Of a stretch of 31,630 nucleotides of DNA, positions 8,101 to 15,135 are shown in pieces. Under the pieces are notes generated by a model that was not told where the DNA came from, did not search any database, and was given only the letters and a program-made list of their open reading frames with translations. The position numbers and the translations under genes are program-made. Source of the stretch: a virus; the IMG/VR virus record IMGVR_UViG_3300027754_003710, positions 1 through 31,630 of that record; one strand, 5' to 3'. The first letter of the stretch is position 1. The number at the start of each line of letters is the position of its first letter.

Positions 8101-8717
8101 AATATATCTTTGTGAGTGGTGCACCCGGTTCTAAATGGAGCAGTGTTGTAAAGAATATCTACTATAGCCCAGACATTGATAGTTCGGATTATTCTGAAGA
8201 AAGAACTTATTGGCATGATGCATCTGGCACACATGATCTCATGCACCTGGGTGTTTATTGGGGACCTGCTATGGAATTTGGTGATTGGTTTGAACAATTG
8301 GATCAGCACAGCCGAGAAGAAAATGAAGCAGAATTCGATCTTCCATTTAATGGTGCCGGGGTTCGTATTATTAAAAGTCATGTATTTGGTTACCATATAG
8401 ACTATATCAAACGTACCTGGCCGGACTGTCCTATTGTTATAATTGATAGATCCGATGATGCATGTCTTGGTTGGTGGGTTAAGTGTGGTGAGTTCAAGAT
8501 CACTTATCCACTGTATAGGGATTATTATAAAAATCTACGTGAGATGACAGCAGCTATCGCACGAGAAAATGCCGGCAACCGTCGAGCTGTCAGCGAGCAT
8601 CCAGGAGTAATTCCGGAGACTAATCGTATGCTGTGCAGGATGTTGAATATCGCACAACCATCAAAAGAATATTATCAAGATTATATCGCCGCAGACATAA
8701 AGGTAACAGTGCTATGA
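8097..8717 (+). CDS. P-loop protein, possibly sulfotransferase-like
   Basis: A 206-aa protein starting MKYIFVSGAPGSKWSSV; the GAPGSKWS loop resembles the nucleotide or PAPS-binding loop of sulfotransferase-type P-loop proteins. IVIIDRSDDACLGWWVKCG (about 114-132) lies where sulfotransferases bind the 3'-phosphate. The C-terminus has a Y-P-L-Y-x-x-Y segment. Similar proteins are, as I recall, present in large marine phages with no assigned role. Its ATG overlaps the TctC stop, so both are made together. After the stop, 15 nt separate it from a strong hairpin that belongs to the opposite-strand tmRNA and could also stop this transcript. Function remains open. Confidence 0.5.
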   Translation: MKYIFVSGAPGSKWSSVVKNIYYSPDIDSSDYSEERTYWHDASGTHDLMHLGVYWGPAMEFGDWFEQLDQHSREENEAEFDLPFNGAGVRIIKSHVFGYHIDYIKRTWPDCPIVIIDRSDDACLGWWVKCGEFKITYPLYRDYYKNLREMTAAIARENAGNRRAVSEHPGVIPETNRMLCRMLNIAQPSKEYYQDYIAADIKVTVL

Positions 8718-8731
8718 ACCGCAGTCAAAAT

Positions 8732-8753
8732 AATAGGGACCGAAGTCCCTATT
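8732..8753 (-). terminator. Hairpin terminator of the tmRNA gene
   Basis: A perfect 9-bp inverted repeat, AATAGGGAC and GTCCCTATT. On the minus strand it encloses a C(UUCG)G tetraloop and is followed by ATTTTG. It lies just downstream of the tmRNA coding piece. On the plus strand the loop is CGAA and no T-run follows, so the minus orientation is preferred, although it may act both ways. Confidence 0.7.
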
Positions 8754-8754
8754 A

Positions 8755-9040
8755 GACTATTTGGTAACAAGGTAGTCAACCCCGATCAGGTTAAGCCGCT
8801 AGGCGTTCCTGATAAAAATGCGAGTCATTTGCATTTATTTTATTTACTTTTTACGACTATCTGTGTCGGGTAGCCAACTAATATACTTGTACGCCAATCG
8901 ATGCTAGTTCAGGCCCATCAGAAGCACATTAAGTTGGTATTAGGATGCTCTGGTCTATCCAACTACGTTCTAATCCAGAGTTCTTAAATGTACTTCTGGT
9001 GGACCTGGCGGGTACTGCCCCCGCTTCTTGTTCGCCGTTC
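8755..9040 (-). ncRNA. ssrA: Permuted (two-piece) tmRNA
   Basis: Read on the minus strand, the acceptor piece comes first. A T-arm (GCGGG/CCCGC, 7-nt loop, 9024-9008) abuts CAGGTCC (9007-9001), discriminator A and encoded CCA (8999-8997). About 80 nt of intervening sequence follows (8996-8917), with its own long hairpin. The coding piece begins GGGCCTG at 8916, pairing all seven bases with CAGGTCC including one G-U. Its D-like region has ATCGATTGG. The tag frame (8832-8791) is GCA AAT GAC ... GCT TAA, encoding ANDSHFYQERLAA, preceded by an A-rich stretch. P2 forms from AACAAG (9032-9027) and CTTGTT (8771-8766). Two-piece tmRNAs are known in alphaproteobacteria, some betaproteobacteria and cyanobacteria. 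tmRNA rescues stalled ribosomes and tags the peptide for proteolysis. Exact mature ends are estimated. The T-loop GGCAGTA is not the canonical TTCGANT. Confidence 0.88.
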
Positions 9041-9059
9041 TATTAATTAGTTATACTAC

Positions 9060-9093
9060 CATTTTACAGCAATAACTTACTTTGTATTTATTA
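9060..9093 (-). repeat. 34-bp promoter-like repeat, copy 1 (upstream of tmRNA)
   Basis: Identical at 30 of 34 positions to 14621-14654. On the minus strand both copies read TAATAAATA, one variable base, then AAAGTAAGTTATTGC and a TA-rich end. The TAATAAATA part resembles a T4-type late promoter. This copy overlaps the stop codon of the gene at 9091-9432 and would drive the tmRNA. Confidence 0.55.
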
Positions 9094-9432
9094 ATTTACT
9101 ACTGCTTCTATTCCGAATAACTGTGAGATTTCCCATTCTACATACTTAACTATATGATCAAATTCGATTTCTTCATTTATCCATTCGTACCGAAAGTTTC
9201 TATATCCTATCACAAGATTGTCGTAAAAATCCTGCTTAACTTTGCATTCTAACTCACGTATAAGGCGGTCTGGTCCCGACCAAACACGTACAAATTTAAT
9301 AGAATGTCCTACATGACCTTCATACCCATTTTGGCGATTATCTCGGTTACTAGTAATTCCGAAGCAGGTGCGAGTTACAATCTGATCAGTTGCATCATCT
9401 ACATAGCGATGCTTCCAAAGATAAAAGTCCAT
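9091..9432 (-). CDS. Small protein, possible GIY-YIG nuclease relative
   Basis: A 113-aa protein whose ATG lies one base after the stop of the ParB-like gene. The segment CFGITSNRDNRQNGYEGH followed by F-V-R-V-W and IRELECKVKQDF is reminiscent of GIY-YIG domains (Y-x-G-I-T, R, H, then a helix ending in E). The first tyrosine pair is not obvious, so the match is partial. If real it would be a short nuclease without an extra DNA-binding domain; otherwise it is an unknown phage protein. Its stop codon lies within the promoter-like repeat in front of the tmRNA. Confidence 0.4.
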   Translation of the reverse strand: MDFYLWKHRYVDDATDQIVTRTCFGITSNRDNRQNGYEGHVGHSIKFVRVWSGPDRLIRELECKVKQDFYDNLVIGYRNFRYEWINEEIEFDHIVKYVEWEISQLFGIEAVVN

Positions 9433-9433
9433 A

Positions 9434-10609
9434 TTAGTAGCCGGCGTAAGTTGTCATATGGCTAACCTCAGGCAGTCTGCAATTTTTACTACCAGACCAA
9501 TTTAAATAATCCATAACTAACATGGGAGTCAAGCATGAATCACTCCAGGAGTTTTTTATCGTATTACGAGTTTGAAAGTGTCCATGACGGTCCTTGCAAT
9601 CTTTATGGAATCCACGTGGACTACCGTAATTAGCCTGAAACAATCGATACAGGTCATCTTCGGTTTCTTGAGTGATAGCAATCCCTTGTTCACGCGCCGC
9701 TGCATAGAGACGACCAAATGCCAAGATAAATCCACCGTCGACTCCTTTCTCGGCCGAGTAATACCGATCGTGCCATGCTAATGCTCGATTTAAATCTTTC
9801 TTGGTATCAGCAAACAAGCTTTTAGCTGTGCCATGACCAGCGATATTATTGCAACCACTGATATAAGTAACCATGCCGGGTTTAGCATTATGCCCTCGCG
9901 CATCCGACGATTTAGCCGGAAACATGTTATTTTTTTCAAAGATCTCTTGAATTTCGAGAGCCTGCTTATCTTCTGTCAGCTCAGAACCATAATTGCGAAC
10001 ACCACTTACACGGCTACGATGTAGCCAATAAGCGTCAATTGGGTCACGACTTGTATTAAGAGTACGGAACAAATAATTTGCAGCAGCCTCTCCTACTAAC
10101 TTTGTTCCAGGAACTGTAAGTGTGTCATCATAGACTTTACACATAACTTTAAAATCTGGCTCTATTAACTTAGCATCTAATAGAATTTTTAAAACTGTGC
10201 TAGTTTGCATTCCATCCCATGCACTATACATGCCGGTTTCTGTGATGTAAGTACAGTTCACTGGTTGAACACACCGTGGGTCAAACTTGTCAATGATCTC
10301 GGCAATATTCTTCGCCCCAATGATATCACGCTGGATATCGATGTTTATATATTCTAGAGAGACAGAAATCATTTCAAATCTTCCAAAATGGTCTTGTTGA
10401 TAAATTTTACCAGCTAGACGTTTTCGTAATTTGTCCACAGCTTCATCAATTATTGTTTTATTATCAGCGGTAGACATAAAGGTCTTTACACGATCCTCAA
10501 GTTTTTCGTAAACCCCATTTCGTGGAGTACTTAATGCTTGATTTTTTTGTTTGGCAATCGGCGCAAATGGATTGGCACCACGATTAATAGTACGAAGTTG
10601 CAAAGGCAT
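9434..10609 (-). CDS. ParB/sulfiredoxin-fold-like phage protein
   Basis: A 391-aa protein. Residues about 95-150 (EIIDKFDPRCVQPVNCTYITETGMYSAWDGMQTSTVLKILL) follow the ParB/Srx layout: a basic-acidic F-D-P-R segment, a strand, then a W-D-G-M-Q-T that takes the place of the usual D-G-Q-H-R. A helical region and a C-terminal part (TRNTIKNSWSDSCLTPMLVMDYL) of unknown fold follow. ParB-like proteins in phages include DNA-binding and nuclease-like members; the altered motif makes activity uncertain. It has its own near-consensus sigma70 promoter 75-103 nt upstream, suggesting early expression, and is followed after one base by the small GIY-YIG-like gene. Confidence 0.45.
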   Translation of the reverse strand: MPLQLRTINRGANPFAPIAKQKNQALSTPRNGVYEKLEDRVKTFMSTADNKTIIDEAVDKLRKRLAGKIYQQDHFGRFEMISVSLEYINIDIQRDIIGAKNIAEIIDKFDPRCVQPVNCTYITETGMYSAWDGMQTSTVLKILLDAKLIEPDFKVMCKVYDDTLTVPGTKLVGEAAANYLFRTLNTSRDPIDAYWLHRSRVSGVRNYGSELTEDKQALEIQEIFEKNNMFPAKSSDARGHNAKPGMVTYISGCNNIAGHGTAKSLFADTKKDLNRALAWHDRYYSAEKGVDGGFILAFGRLYAAAREQGIAITQETEDDLYRLFQANYGSPRGFHKDCKDRHGHFQTRNTIKNSWSDSCLTPMLVMDYLNWSGSKNCRLPEVSHMTTYAGY

Positions 10610-10683
10610 AAAATATCTTTCTATTAAGTTTAATTACTAAAATAATGTGTAAAAATAAGACTTATGTTATTCACTAAGCAACT

Positions 10684-10712
10684 ATTATAGCAGTATATGA
10701 ATAATTGGTCAA
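10684..10712 (-). promoter_or_regulatory. Sigma70 promoter (TTGACC-17-TATAAT)
   Basis: The minus strand has -35 TTGACC (10712-10707), a 17-nt spacer, and -10 TATAAT (10689-10684), one base from the full consensus. It faces the ParB-like gene whose ATG is at 10609. Confidence 0.75.
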
Positions 10713-10754
10713 CCTAATTAATACTGTTTATAATCAAATAACACGACGTCCAAA

Positions 10755-10762
10755 CATAAATA
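10755..10762 (+). promoter_or_regulatory. Late-type promoter box variant (CATAAATA)
   Basis: CATAAATA lies four bases before the ATG of the HNH gene, the same spacing as the TATAAATA box of the gene at 4929. No Shine-Dalgarno is visible. One mismatch to the T4 late consensus. Confidence 0.35.
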
Positions 10763-10766
10763 AAAT

Positions 10767-11273
10767 ATGAAGCAAAAACATCATATTATTCCACTACATA
10801 TGGGTGGCCCAAATACTCCCGCTAACATAAAAGAAGTAACAGTTTTGGAGCATTCTCTTGCACATAAAAAACTATACGAAGAACACGGCAACTGGCAGGA
10901 TTATGTGTTATGGCACGGTCTTGCTAAATTAACCGATAACCTCGAAGCTGTAACTGTGTTTATGGAAGCTGGTGGTCGAACAGGTACTAAACTTGCGTAT
11001 ACCAAAGACAATAAAGCCAATAACGAAGAACTTAATAGAAAGATACAAGATTCTATTAGTAAAGATTGGACTGGTCCCAATGCGGTAATACCAGCTTTCC
11101 TTCCTGGCTGGAACGGTAAATCTTACAGCATAACCCATCCATCGGGTTACGCAGAAATTACTGAAGATTTACTGCAATGGTGCTTAGATAAAAATGTCAA
11201 CTACGATGCTTTTACTAAGGCTGCTCTTAAGGGTACTCGAACAACAGGTGGTTATACGATTAGTCGCGCTTGA
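10767..11273 (+). CDS. Free-standing HNH endonuclease (homing type)
   Basis: A 168-aa protein starting at the HNH core: KHHIIPLHMGGPNTPANIKEV (H5/H6, N20) and LEHSLAHKKL (H29, H33), the beta-beta-alpha metal finger of HNH nucleases. The C-terminal SYSITHPSGYAEITEDLLQWCLDKNVNYDAFTKAALKG segment resembles the NUMOD-type DNA-binding modules of phage homing endonucleases (T-x-P-x-G, then a helix and K-G). It stands alone on the plus strand, between a ParB-like gene and a scarred operon end, which fits a selfish gene. No intron boundaries are visible in the flanking genes. It might have caused the nearby recombination, but this is inference. Confidence 0.7.
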   Translation: MKQKHHIIPLHMGGPNTPANIKEVTVLEHSLAHKKLYEEHGNWQDYVLWHGLAKLTDNLEAVTVFMEAGGRTGTKLAYTKDNKANNEELNRKIQDSISKDWTGPNAVIPAFLPGWNGKSYSITHPSGYAEITEDLLQWCLDKNVNYDAFTKAALKGTRTTGGYTISRA

Positions 11274-11286
11274 AATACGTAGTTAA

Positions 11287-11441
11287 CTATTCGATTATTT
11301 CCATCCAAGTGTGCTGTGCCTTCTTGATAGCCGCATACACAACTCAAGAGCATGAGTGCAACCATCAGTTAACACTACGTACGGTGCACCTGTGTATTCG
11401 GCCAAAGCTAATTCAAAATCAAATAACTTTTGAAAACTCAT
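11287..11441 (-). pseudogene. Chimeric scar: DegT aminotransferase start joined to a DUF2452-type end
   Basis: The ATG at 11441 overlaps the stop of the DUF6165-like gene. The first ~36 codons (FDFELALAEYTGAPYVVLTDGCTHALELCMR) parallel residues 6-36 of the short DegT aminotransferase at 29803-30381 (LKFEQALAAYTGAPYAIMTDCCTHAIELCLR). Homology then stops and the frame ends at 11295 after 48 aa. In another frame, 11317-11287 encodes QHTWMEIIE and a stop, matching the C-terminus DHTWMEIIE of the gene at 14655-15128. So an aminotransferase 5' end was joined to the last ~30 nt of a different gene. Both parts are diverged from the intact copies, so the source was probably a related phage. It may still be translated as a 48-aa peptide. 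Confidence 0.7.
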
Positions 11442-11797
11442 TGTGACAGGTGATCTTTTTTAATTTCTCGCACAGGGCAATCTAACTTTTCTGCAATTGC
11501 GTTCTTAAGTGCTACACGTTTGTTGTTATGATCGCGGATAGCAATAGCACGGCGCCCAATCTCTGCTAATTCAAGTTCCGATTCACGTCCAGTTTTAAGT
11601 TCAGATTCTAATTCCCATATCTCATTGTGAATGCGTTTAAGATTTTCGTATTCGTTTGCAATCTTGGTAATGTCGATGTTCAGGGCTTGAGTTTTATACC
11701 ATACTAATTCTTCTTTATTGGCACTAGTCCGCTGAAATTTGACTTCAGCAATAGCAAGTCTGTCGATCAATTCAATTATAGGAAATGTAGGGTTCAT
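11438..11797 (-). CDS. DUF6165-like helical protein
   Basis: A 119-aa, highly charged, all-helical protein: IIELIDRLAIAEVKFQRT at the start, a long middle helix (ENLKRIHNEIWELESELKTGRESELELAEI), and ARRAI-like then KRVALKNAIAEKLDCPVREIKKDHLSQ. The S/P-I-x-E-L-I-D-R-L-x-I-x-E-x-K start, N/H-x-x-I-W, and A-x-K-x-x-I pattern resembles DUF6165, small proteins found beside glycan biosynthesis genes. Function unknown. Its ATG overlaps the stop of the P-loop gene upstream and its stop overlaps the start of the aminotransferase remnant, so the whole set is translationally coupled. Confidence 0.5.
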   Translation of the reverse strand: MNPTFPIIELIDRLAIAEVKFQRTSANKEELVWYKTQALNIDITKIANEYENLKRIHNEIWELESELKTGRESELELAEIGRRAIAIRDHNNKRVALKNAIAEKLDCPVREIKKDHLSQ

Positions 11798-12579
11798 AGT
11801 AAACTAATTCTTTCTAATGTGGCAGTTTTCCACGCATGATGTATAGAATTTATATAATATTTTGATACCGGTTGATTAAAACGGCCTTCAAAATTTAACA
11901 TAAACTTATATATTGAATTGCTGTCAAACAATTCAGACAATGCAATATAATCTCCACTAGGGACTTGCCCAAAATTCCAATCTTGATACCAAGATAATTG
12001 TTGCACATATTCGTTATAAAATTCGTCCGCACTATTTACATTTTTCCATAGCCATTGATTTTGAAATTCTTTCTTGTGAGATTGATTAACTGGGCGTCCA
12101 ATATCTGGTCGTTGGTCATGACAAATAACTGTGTTATTTTTAAATTCAAACAACTTAGAGAATATAAGTTTCTTATACAAATCCATATCATCAACATAGA
12201 TAGATATAAACTGAGCCTGTGTCCACCAAGCGGGTCGGATTGCTTTATGCCAGAAGTCTGGAATCATCAATCCTTTATGCCACTGTGGTTCGATACCGGT
12301 CATTTTGCTATTAAATTGTTCTTGAGTGGTGTTGTTGCCACGTGGCCAGGCTCGACTAATGCCAGGCAATGACCATGGTGCATCTATTTCTTTGCCAGGC
12401 CAAACTTCAGAGTTGTTGGGCAATGAGTTTATATACCAATCAATCGACTCCTGCTGAGTAAGCTGTTGACCACTCCAGTGCGCTACATTATCAAATTGAA
12501 AAAAACAAGAAATTAGAAACTTACCGCCTGCTCCTAATGGATAGTTAAAAATTAACCATTGGTCGGTATTATAGTTCAT
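11794..12579 (-). CDS. P-loop-like phage protein of unknown function
   Basis: A 261-aa protein beginning WLIFNYPLGAGGKFLISCF; the G-A-G-G-K-F at residues 16-21 resembles a glycine-rich nucleotide or PAPS-binding loop at the end of the first strand, as in sulfotransferase-like phage proteins. The middle is rich in Trp and Pro with no motif I recognise. The C-terminus (FEGRFNQPVSKYYINSIHHAWKTATLERISLL) ends in a helix with Y-Y and H-H-A-W. It is coupled by ATGA overlaps both to the radical SAM gene upstream and to the DUF6165-like gene downstream. Glycan or peptide sulfation is possible but unproven. Confidence 0.45.
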   Translation of the reverse strand: MNYNTDQWLIFNYPLGAGGKFLISCFFQFDNVAHWSGQQLTQQESIDWYINSLPNNSEVWPGKEIDAPWSLPGISRAWPRGNNTTQEQFNSKMTGIEPQWHKGLMIPDFWHKAIRPAWWTQAQFISIYVDDMDLYKKLIFSKLFEFKNNTVICHDQRPDIGRPVNQSHKKEFQNQWLWKNVNSADEFYNEYVQQLSWYQDWNFGQVPSGDYIALSELFDSNSIYKFMLNFEGRFNQPVSKYYINSIHHAWKTATLERISLL

Positions 12580-13604
12580 ATGTAAAGTGTTTCAATGTCC
12601 TTGGGGTTGTCTAAAATATTTTGTATTTTAATATTACTAATATTGGGTCTGCATGGAGCACAAAATTCTACACGAGTCTTGTTGTATATTTCATAATGAC
12701 GTTGATTCAACCAAGAATCGCGAAAGTCACCAGTGTCCCAATTGGCCAATTCAAACTGTGGATTACCCTTGCCCTCACAACAAATATATATTTTTCCATC
12801 AGCACAAAACACTGGAAAATGAAACATCTGATGACACTTTTTGTAGTTACGCGGTAGTGTTTTGTTCTGATTGGCCCAGTATGGTAATTGGTATGTTTTG
12901 CTATATTTTTCCAGGCGAGCCAGAGTTTGTTCTGAGATATTGTAGGCTTGGTTGTTCAAAATCACTGGCCGGAAATACAGCATACGTCCGCCCAGTTGTT
13001 TAACCAACTTGAACAAGTCGTTCATTGCTTCGTCGGTATCGTTTAACGGATTGATTAAGGCCTTGAAATCTACGTTGACGCCCGCCGCGATTAGGCCACG
13101 AGCATTGTCGCACACCTTGGTGAACAAACTTTTGGCGGTTAAACTACGCCGTATTTCTTCGTACAAGGATTCGGTGCCAGCATCAATGTCAATTCCAATC
13201 CAGGCCAATTTGCGTAATTTATCTACGTGAACGGTATCAAGCAGGCGATCTAAGTTGCTACCATTGGTAGTAATACTGCCAAGGAATCCTAGATCAATGG
13301 TATGCTCAATGACTCGTTCATAGTTAACTAATACAGTGGGTTCACCACCACCTGGATAGGTAATAGTATGTGTTGTTCCATAACTGTTAGGAGTGTGTGC
13401 TCGCCACGTGGCCAGTTGATCTAACAAGGCAATATATTCTGTGTATTTTTTCTGGACAGGTTTTTCAGCACGAAAGTCTGCACTGTTACAGTAGTAGCAA
13501 TCTTGATTACAAACATTGGTCAAATCGATATCTACCTGTGCAGGCAGGATCTTCATTGTGTCTTGATTTTTCATCCAATGGACTAGTTCGGCATATTGAT
13601 ACAT
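12576..13604 (-). CDS. Radical SAM enzyme with SPASM-like C-terminus
   Basis: A 342-aa protein. IDLTNVCNQDCYYCN (26-40) holds the radical SAM cluster ligands C32, C36 and C39. ITYPGGGEPTVL (about 101-112) is the GGEP motif for SAM binding. The C-terminal part has extra cysteines: KKCHQMF, PVFCADGKIYICCEGKGN and RVEFCAPC, the pattern of a SPASM/twitch domain with auxiliary Fe-S clusters, and G-x-I-Y-x-C is typical of SPASM proteins. Such enzymes modify peptides, sugars or other small substrates. A substrate peptide is not obvious in the window. It is coupled to a glycosyltransferase-like gene upstream and a P-loop gene downstream, suggesting a role in glycan or conjugate synthesis. Confidence 0.75.
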   Translation of the reverse strand: MYQYAELVHWMKNQDTMKILPAQVDIDLTNVCNQDCYYCNSADFRAEKPVQKKYTEYIALLDQLATWRAHTPNSYGTTHTITYPGGGEPTVLVNYERVIEHTIDLGFLGSITTNGSNLDRLLDTVHVDKLRKLAWIGIDIDAGTESLYEEIRRSLTAKSLFTKVCDNARGLIAAGVNVDFKALINPLNDTDEAMNDLFKLVKQLGGRMLYFRPVILNNQAYNISEQTLARLEKYSKTYQLPYWANQNKTLPRNYKKCHQMFHFPVFCADGKIYICCEGKGNPQFELANWDTGDFRDSWLNQRHYEIYNKTRVEFCAPCRPNISNIKIQNILDNPKDIETLYI

Positions 13605-14563
13605 TATTTGTATTGTTCGATTGTGTCGATTAATGTTTGTAGATAAGATTGACTAAACTCAGAATTAAAGAATTTTGTTTGATTGGCTACAACTCGATAC
13701 GACAACTGATTGTAAATTTTGTCAATGCCTTGTGCCATTAAATCATCAATGACAGCGTGAAGTTTGTCAAGTCTTATTCTTGCATTTTTTTCCGTGTCGT
13801 AATATTTATGGTCTATAATATCGTTGTAAATGTCCACGCCCAATTGTTTTAAACAATTCATAGTTCCGGGGTTGCTTAACATTACAAACGGAACTCCGGC
13901 CGCAATAGGCCTCCAAGTTTTTTCTGTTGTAAAAACATCGTATGGGGACACTGTAGTTTCTACTACTAAATGTAAATATGAGTTAGTTAATTGCGGTAAA
14001 TCTAACATTCTCATAGATATCACCGGCTCTGGCAGAGATGCTTTTATTTTATTCCACTCGTCCTTTTCACCAATGGTTAATTTTAAATCATCTGGCCGGG
14101 TGGCGGCATCACCTTTGATAAAAAAACTCATTGAAGTGTTTTTCCAATAGGATTTTTCCTTCAGTTTTAAAAAGTTAGCAATCTTATGTGGTCTTGCGTG
14201 ACCGTTAAGACACCCCAGTGAGTGAGTTTTCTCACTGGTAATTGCTGGATATTTTTTATTTGTTGAATCAATTAACCATTGCGCCCAGTAAGGAAAATAC
14301 AACATGCGAGGTCGGGTCAAATGTTGTGTATAGTCGTAGGTCAGTAATAAAAAATTTATATCAGTTTTAGACAACTGATCATACACATGTGTTTCAAACT
14401 TAAGATGATTTTCAGAAGAAAAGTTTATGACTACTAACTTATTTTCATACTGTTTGAAGTAGTTGTAATCAATTGTTAGATTTTTTAAGTCTATAAATGT
14501 ATCATATGGTTGATCAATATATGCAACTTCGAATGATTCAAATAATTTTTTGATTTCATGCAT
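13604..14563 (-). CDS. Glycosyltransferase-like protein (phage type)
   Basis: A 319-aa protein. The C-terminal half has VVETTVSPYDVFTTEKTWRPIAAGVPFVMLSNPGTMNCLKQLG, an exostosin/GT10-like donor-binding signature (E-K-x-W-R-P, then G-x-P-F-V and G), known in phage and bacterial glycosyltransferases. The N-terminal half (LVVINFSSENH, FLLLTYDY) is Rossmann-like, so a GT-B fold is likely. It probably adds a sugar to a surface or virion glycan; donor and acceptor are not readable. Its stop overlaps the start of the radical SAM gene (TAATG). Upstream is a copy of the 34-bp promoter-like repeat. It is the first gene of the operon ending in the aminotransferase scar. Confidence 0.6.
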   Translation of the reverse strand: MHEIKKLFESFEVAYIDQPYDTFIDLKNLTIDYNYFKQYENKLVVINFSSENHLKFETHVYDQLSKTDINFLLLTYDYTQHLTRPRMLYFPYWAQWLIDSTNKKYPAITSEKTHSLGCLNGHARPHKIANFLKLKEKSYWKNTSMSFFIKGDAATRPDDLKLTIGEKDEWNKIKASLPEPVISMRMLDLPQLTNSYLHLVVETTVSPYDVFTTEKTWRPIAAGVPFVMLSNPGTMNCLKQLGVDIYNDIIDHKYYDTEKNARIRLDKLHAVIDDLMAQGIDKIYNQLSYRVVANQTKFFNSEFSQSYLQTLIDTIEQYK

Positions 14564-14620
14564 ACCAAGCCCATTCTTTAATTTTCCTTACATGATATTT
14601 AGCTTGACTAACATTACAAA

Positions 14621-14654
14621 CATTATAGTGCAATAACTTACTTTCTATTTATTA
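14621..14654 (-). repeat. 34-bp promoter-like repeat, copy 2 (upstream of the glycosyltransferase operon)
   Basis: Matches 9060-9093 at 30 of 34 positions. It starts one base after the stop of the gene at 14655-15128 and ends about 60 nt before the glycosyltransferase ATG. The minus strand carries TAATAAATAG near one end and TATAATG at the other, so it could serve as a late-type or sigma70-type promoter. Confidence 0.55.
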
Positions 14655-15128
14655 CTATTCAATTATCTCCATCCAAGTGTGATCTCCCATATATTTTACC
14701 TGCATTTGATATTCGTAATTTGCGGGAATACCTGTGGACCAACTGGCAGGCCCAAGATGAACTAGTAGTGTTTTTTCTTTTCGTGTATCCCATACCAACC
14801 AATAACATTGACCCATTACTGTTTGGAAATGATATTCGGCGCTGTGTATCGCATCGGTTATATCCAATCTACGTTTGATATCTTGAGCTTGTTTTTCTAA
14901 TACAGCAACTAATTCCATAATACGATCATATTCTTGCTGGGCATACATCCTGGCATGATTGATCATTATGTCTTTCTGTTTAGTAACAGGCACTAAATCA
15001 AAATTAACACCTCCGGCTTCTGTGGGATATTCGGATACATTCCTGTTGAAGAATGGTATCAATGATCCTGTAGAGTTAGAATCATAACTTGTCCTTCCTT
15101 TAGCAGAGTTGGGCTTGTGATCAGACAT
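14655..15128 (-). CDS. DUF2452-like conserved phage protein
   Basis: A 157-aa protein. PTEAGGVNFDLVPVTKQKD, NHARMYAQQEYDRIMELVAVLEKQA, RRLDITDAIHSAEYHFQTVMGQCYWLVWD and LVHLGPASW match, in order, the conserved blocks I know from DUF2452 proteins of T4-like marine phages and bacteria. The middle is a coiled-coil-prone helix. Function unknown. A TATAAATA box sits eight bases before its ATG, so it may be expressed late on its own. Its C-terminal codons reappear as a diverged fragment at 11287-11317, showing that recombination has occurred at this gene end. Confidence 0.7.
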   Translation of the reverse strand: MSDHKPNSAKGRTSYDSNSTGSLIPFFNRNVSEYPTEAGGVNFDLVPVTKQKDIMINHARMYAQQEYDRIMELVAVLEKQAQDIKRRLDITDAIHSAEYHFQTVMGQCYWLVWDTRKEKTLLVHLGPASWSTGIPANYEYQMQVKYMGDHTWMEIIE

Positions 15129-15135
15129 TATTTTC

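Noticed and set aside
7764-8396. A 210-codon minus-strand frame across the second TctC gene and the P-loop gene
   Set aside because: Both underlying plus-strand genes have signal peptide or P-loop signatures and an ATGA coupling; the antisense frame has none.
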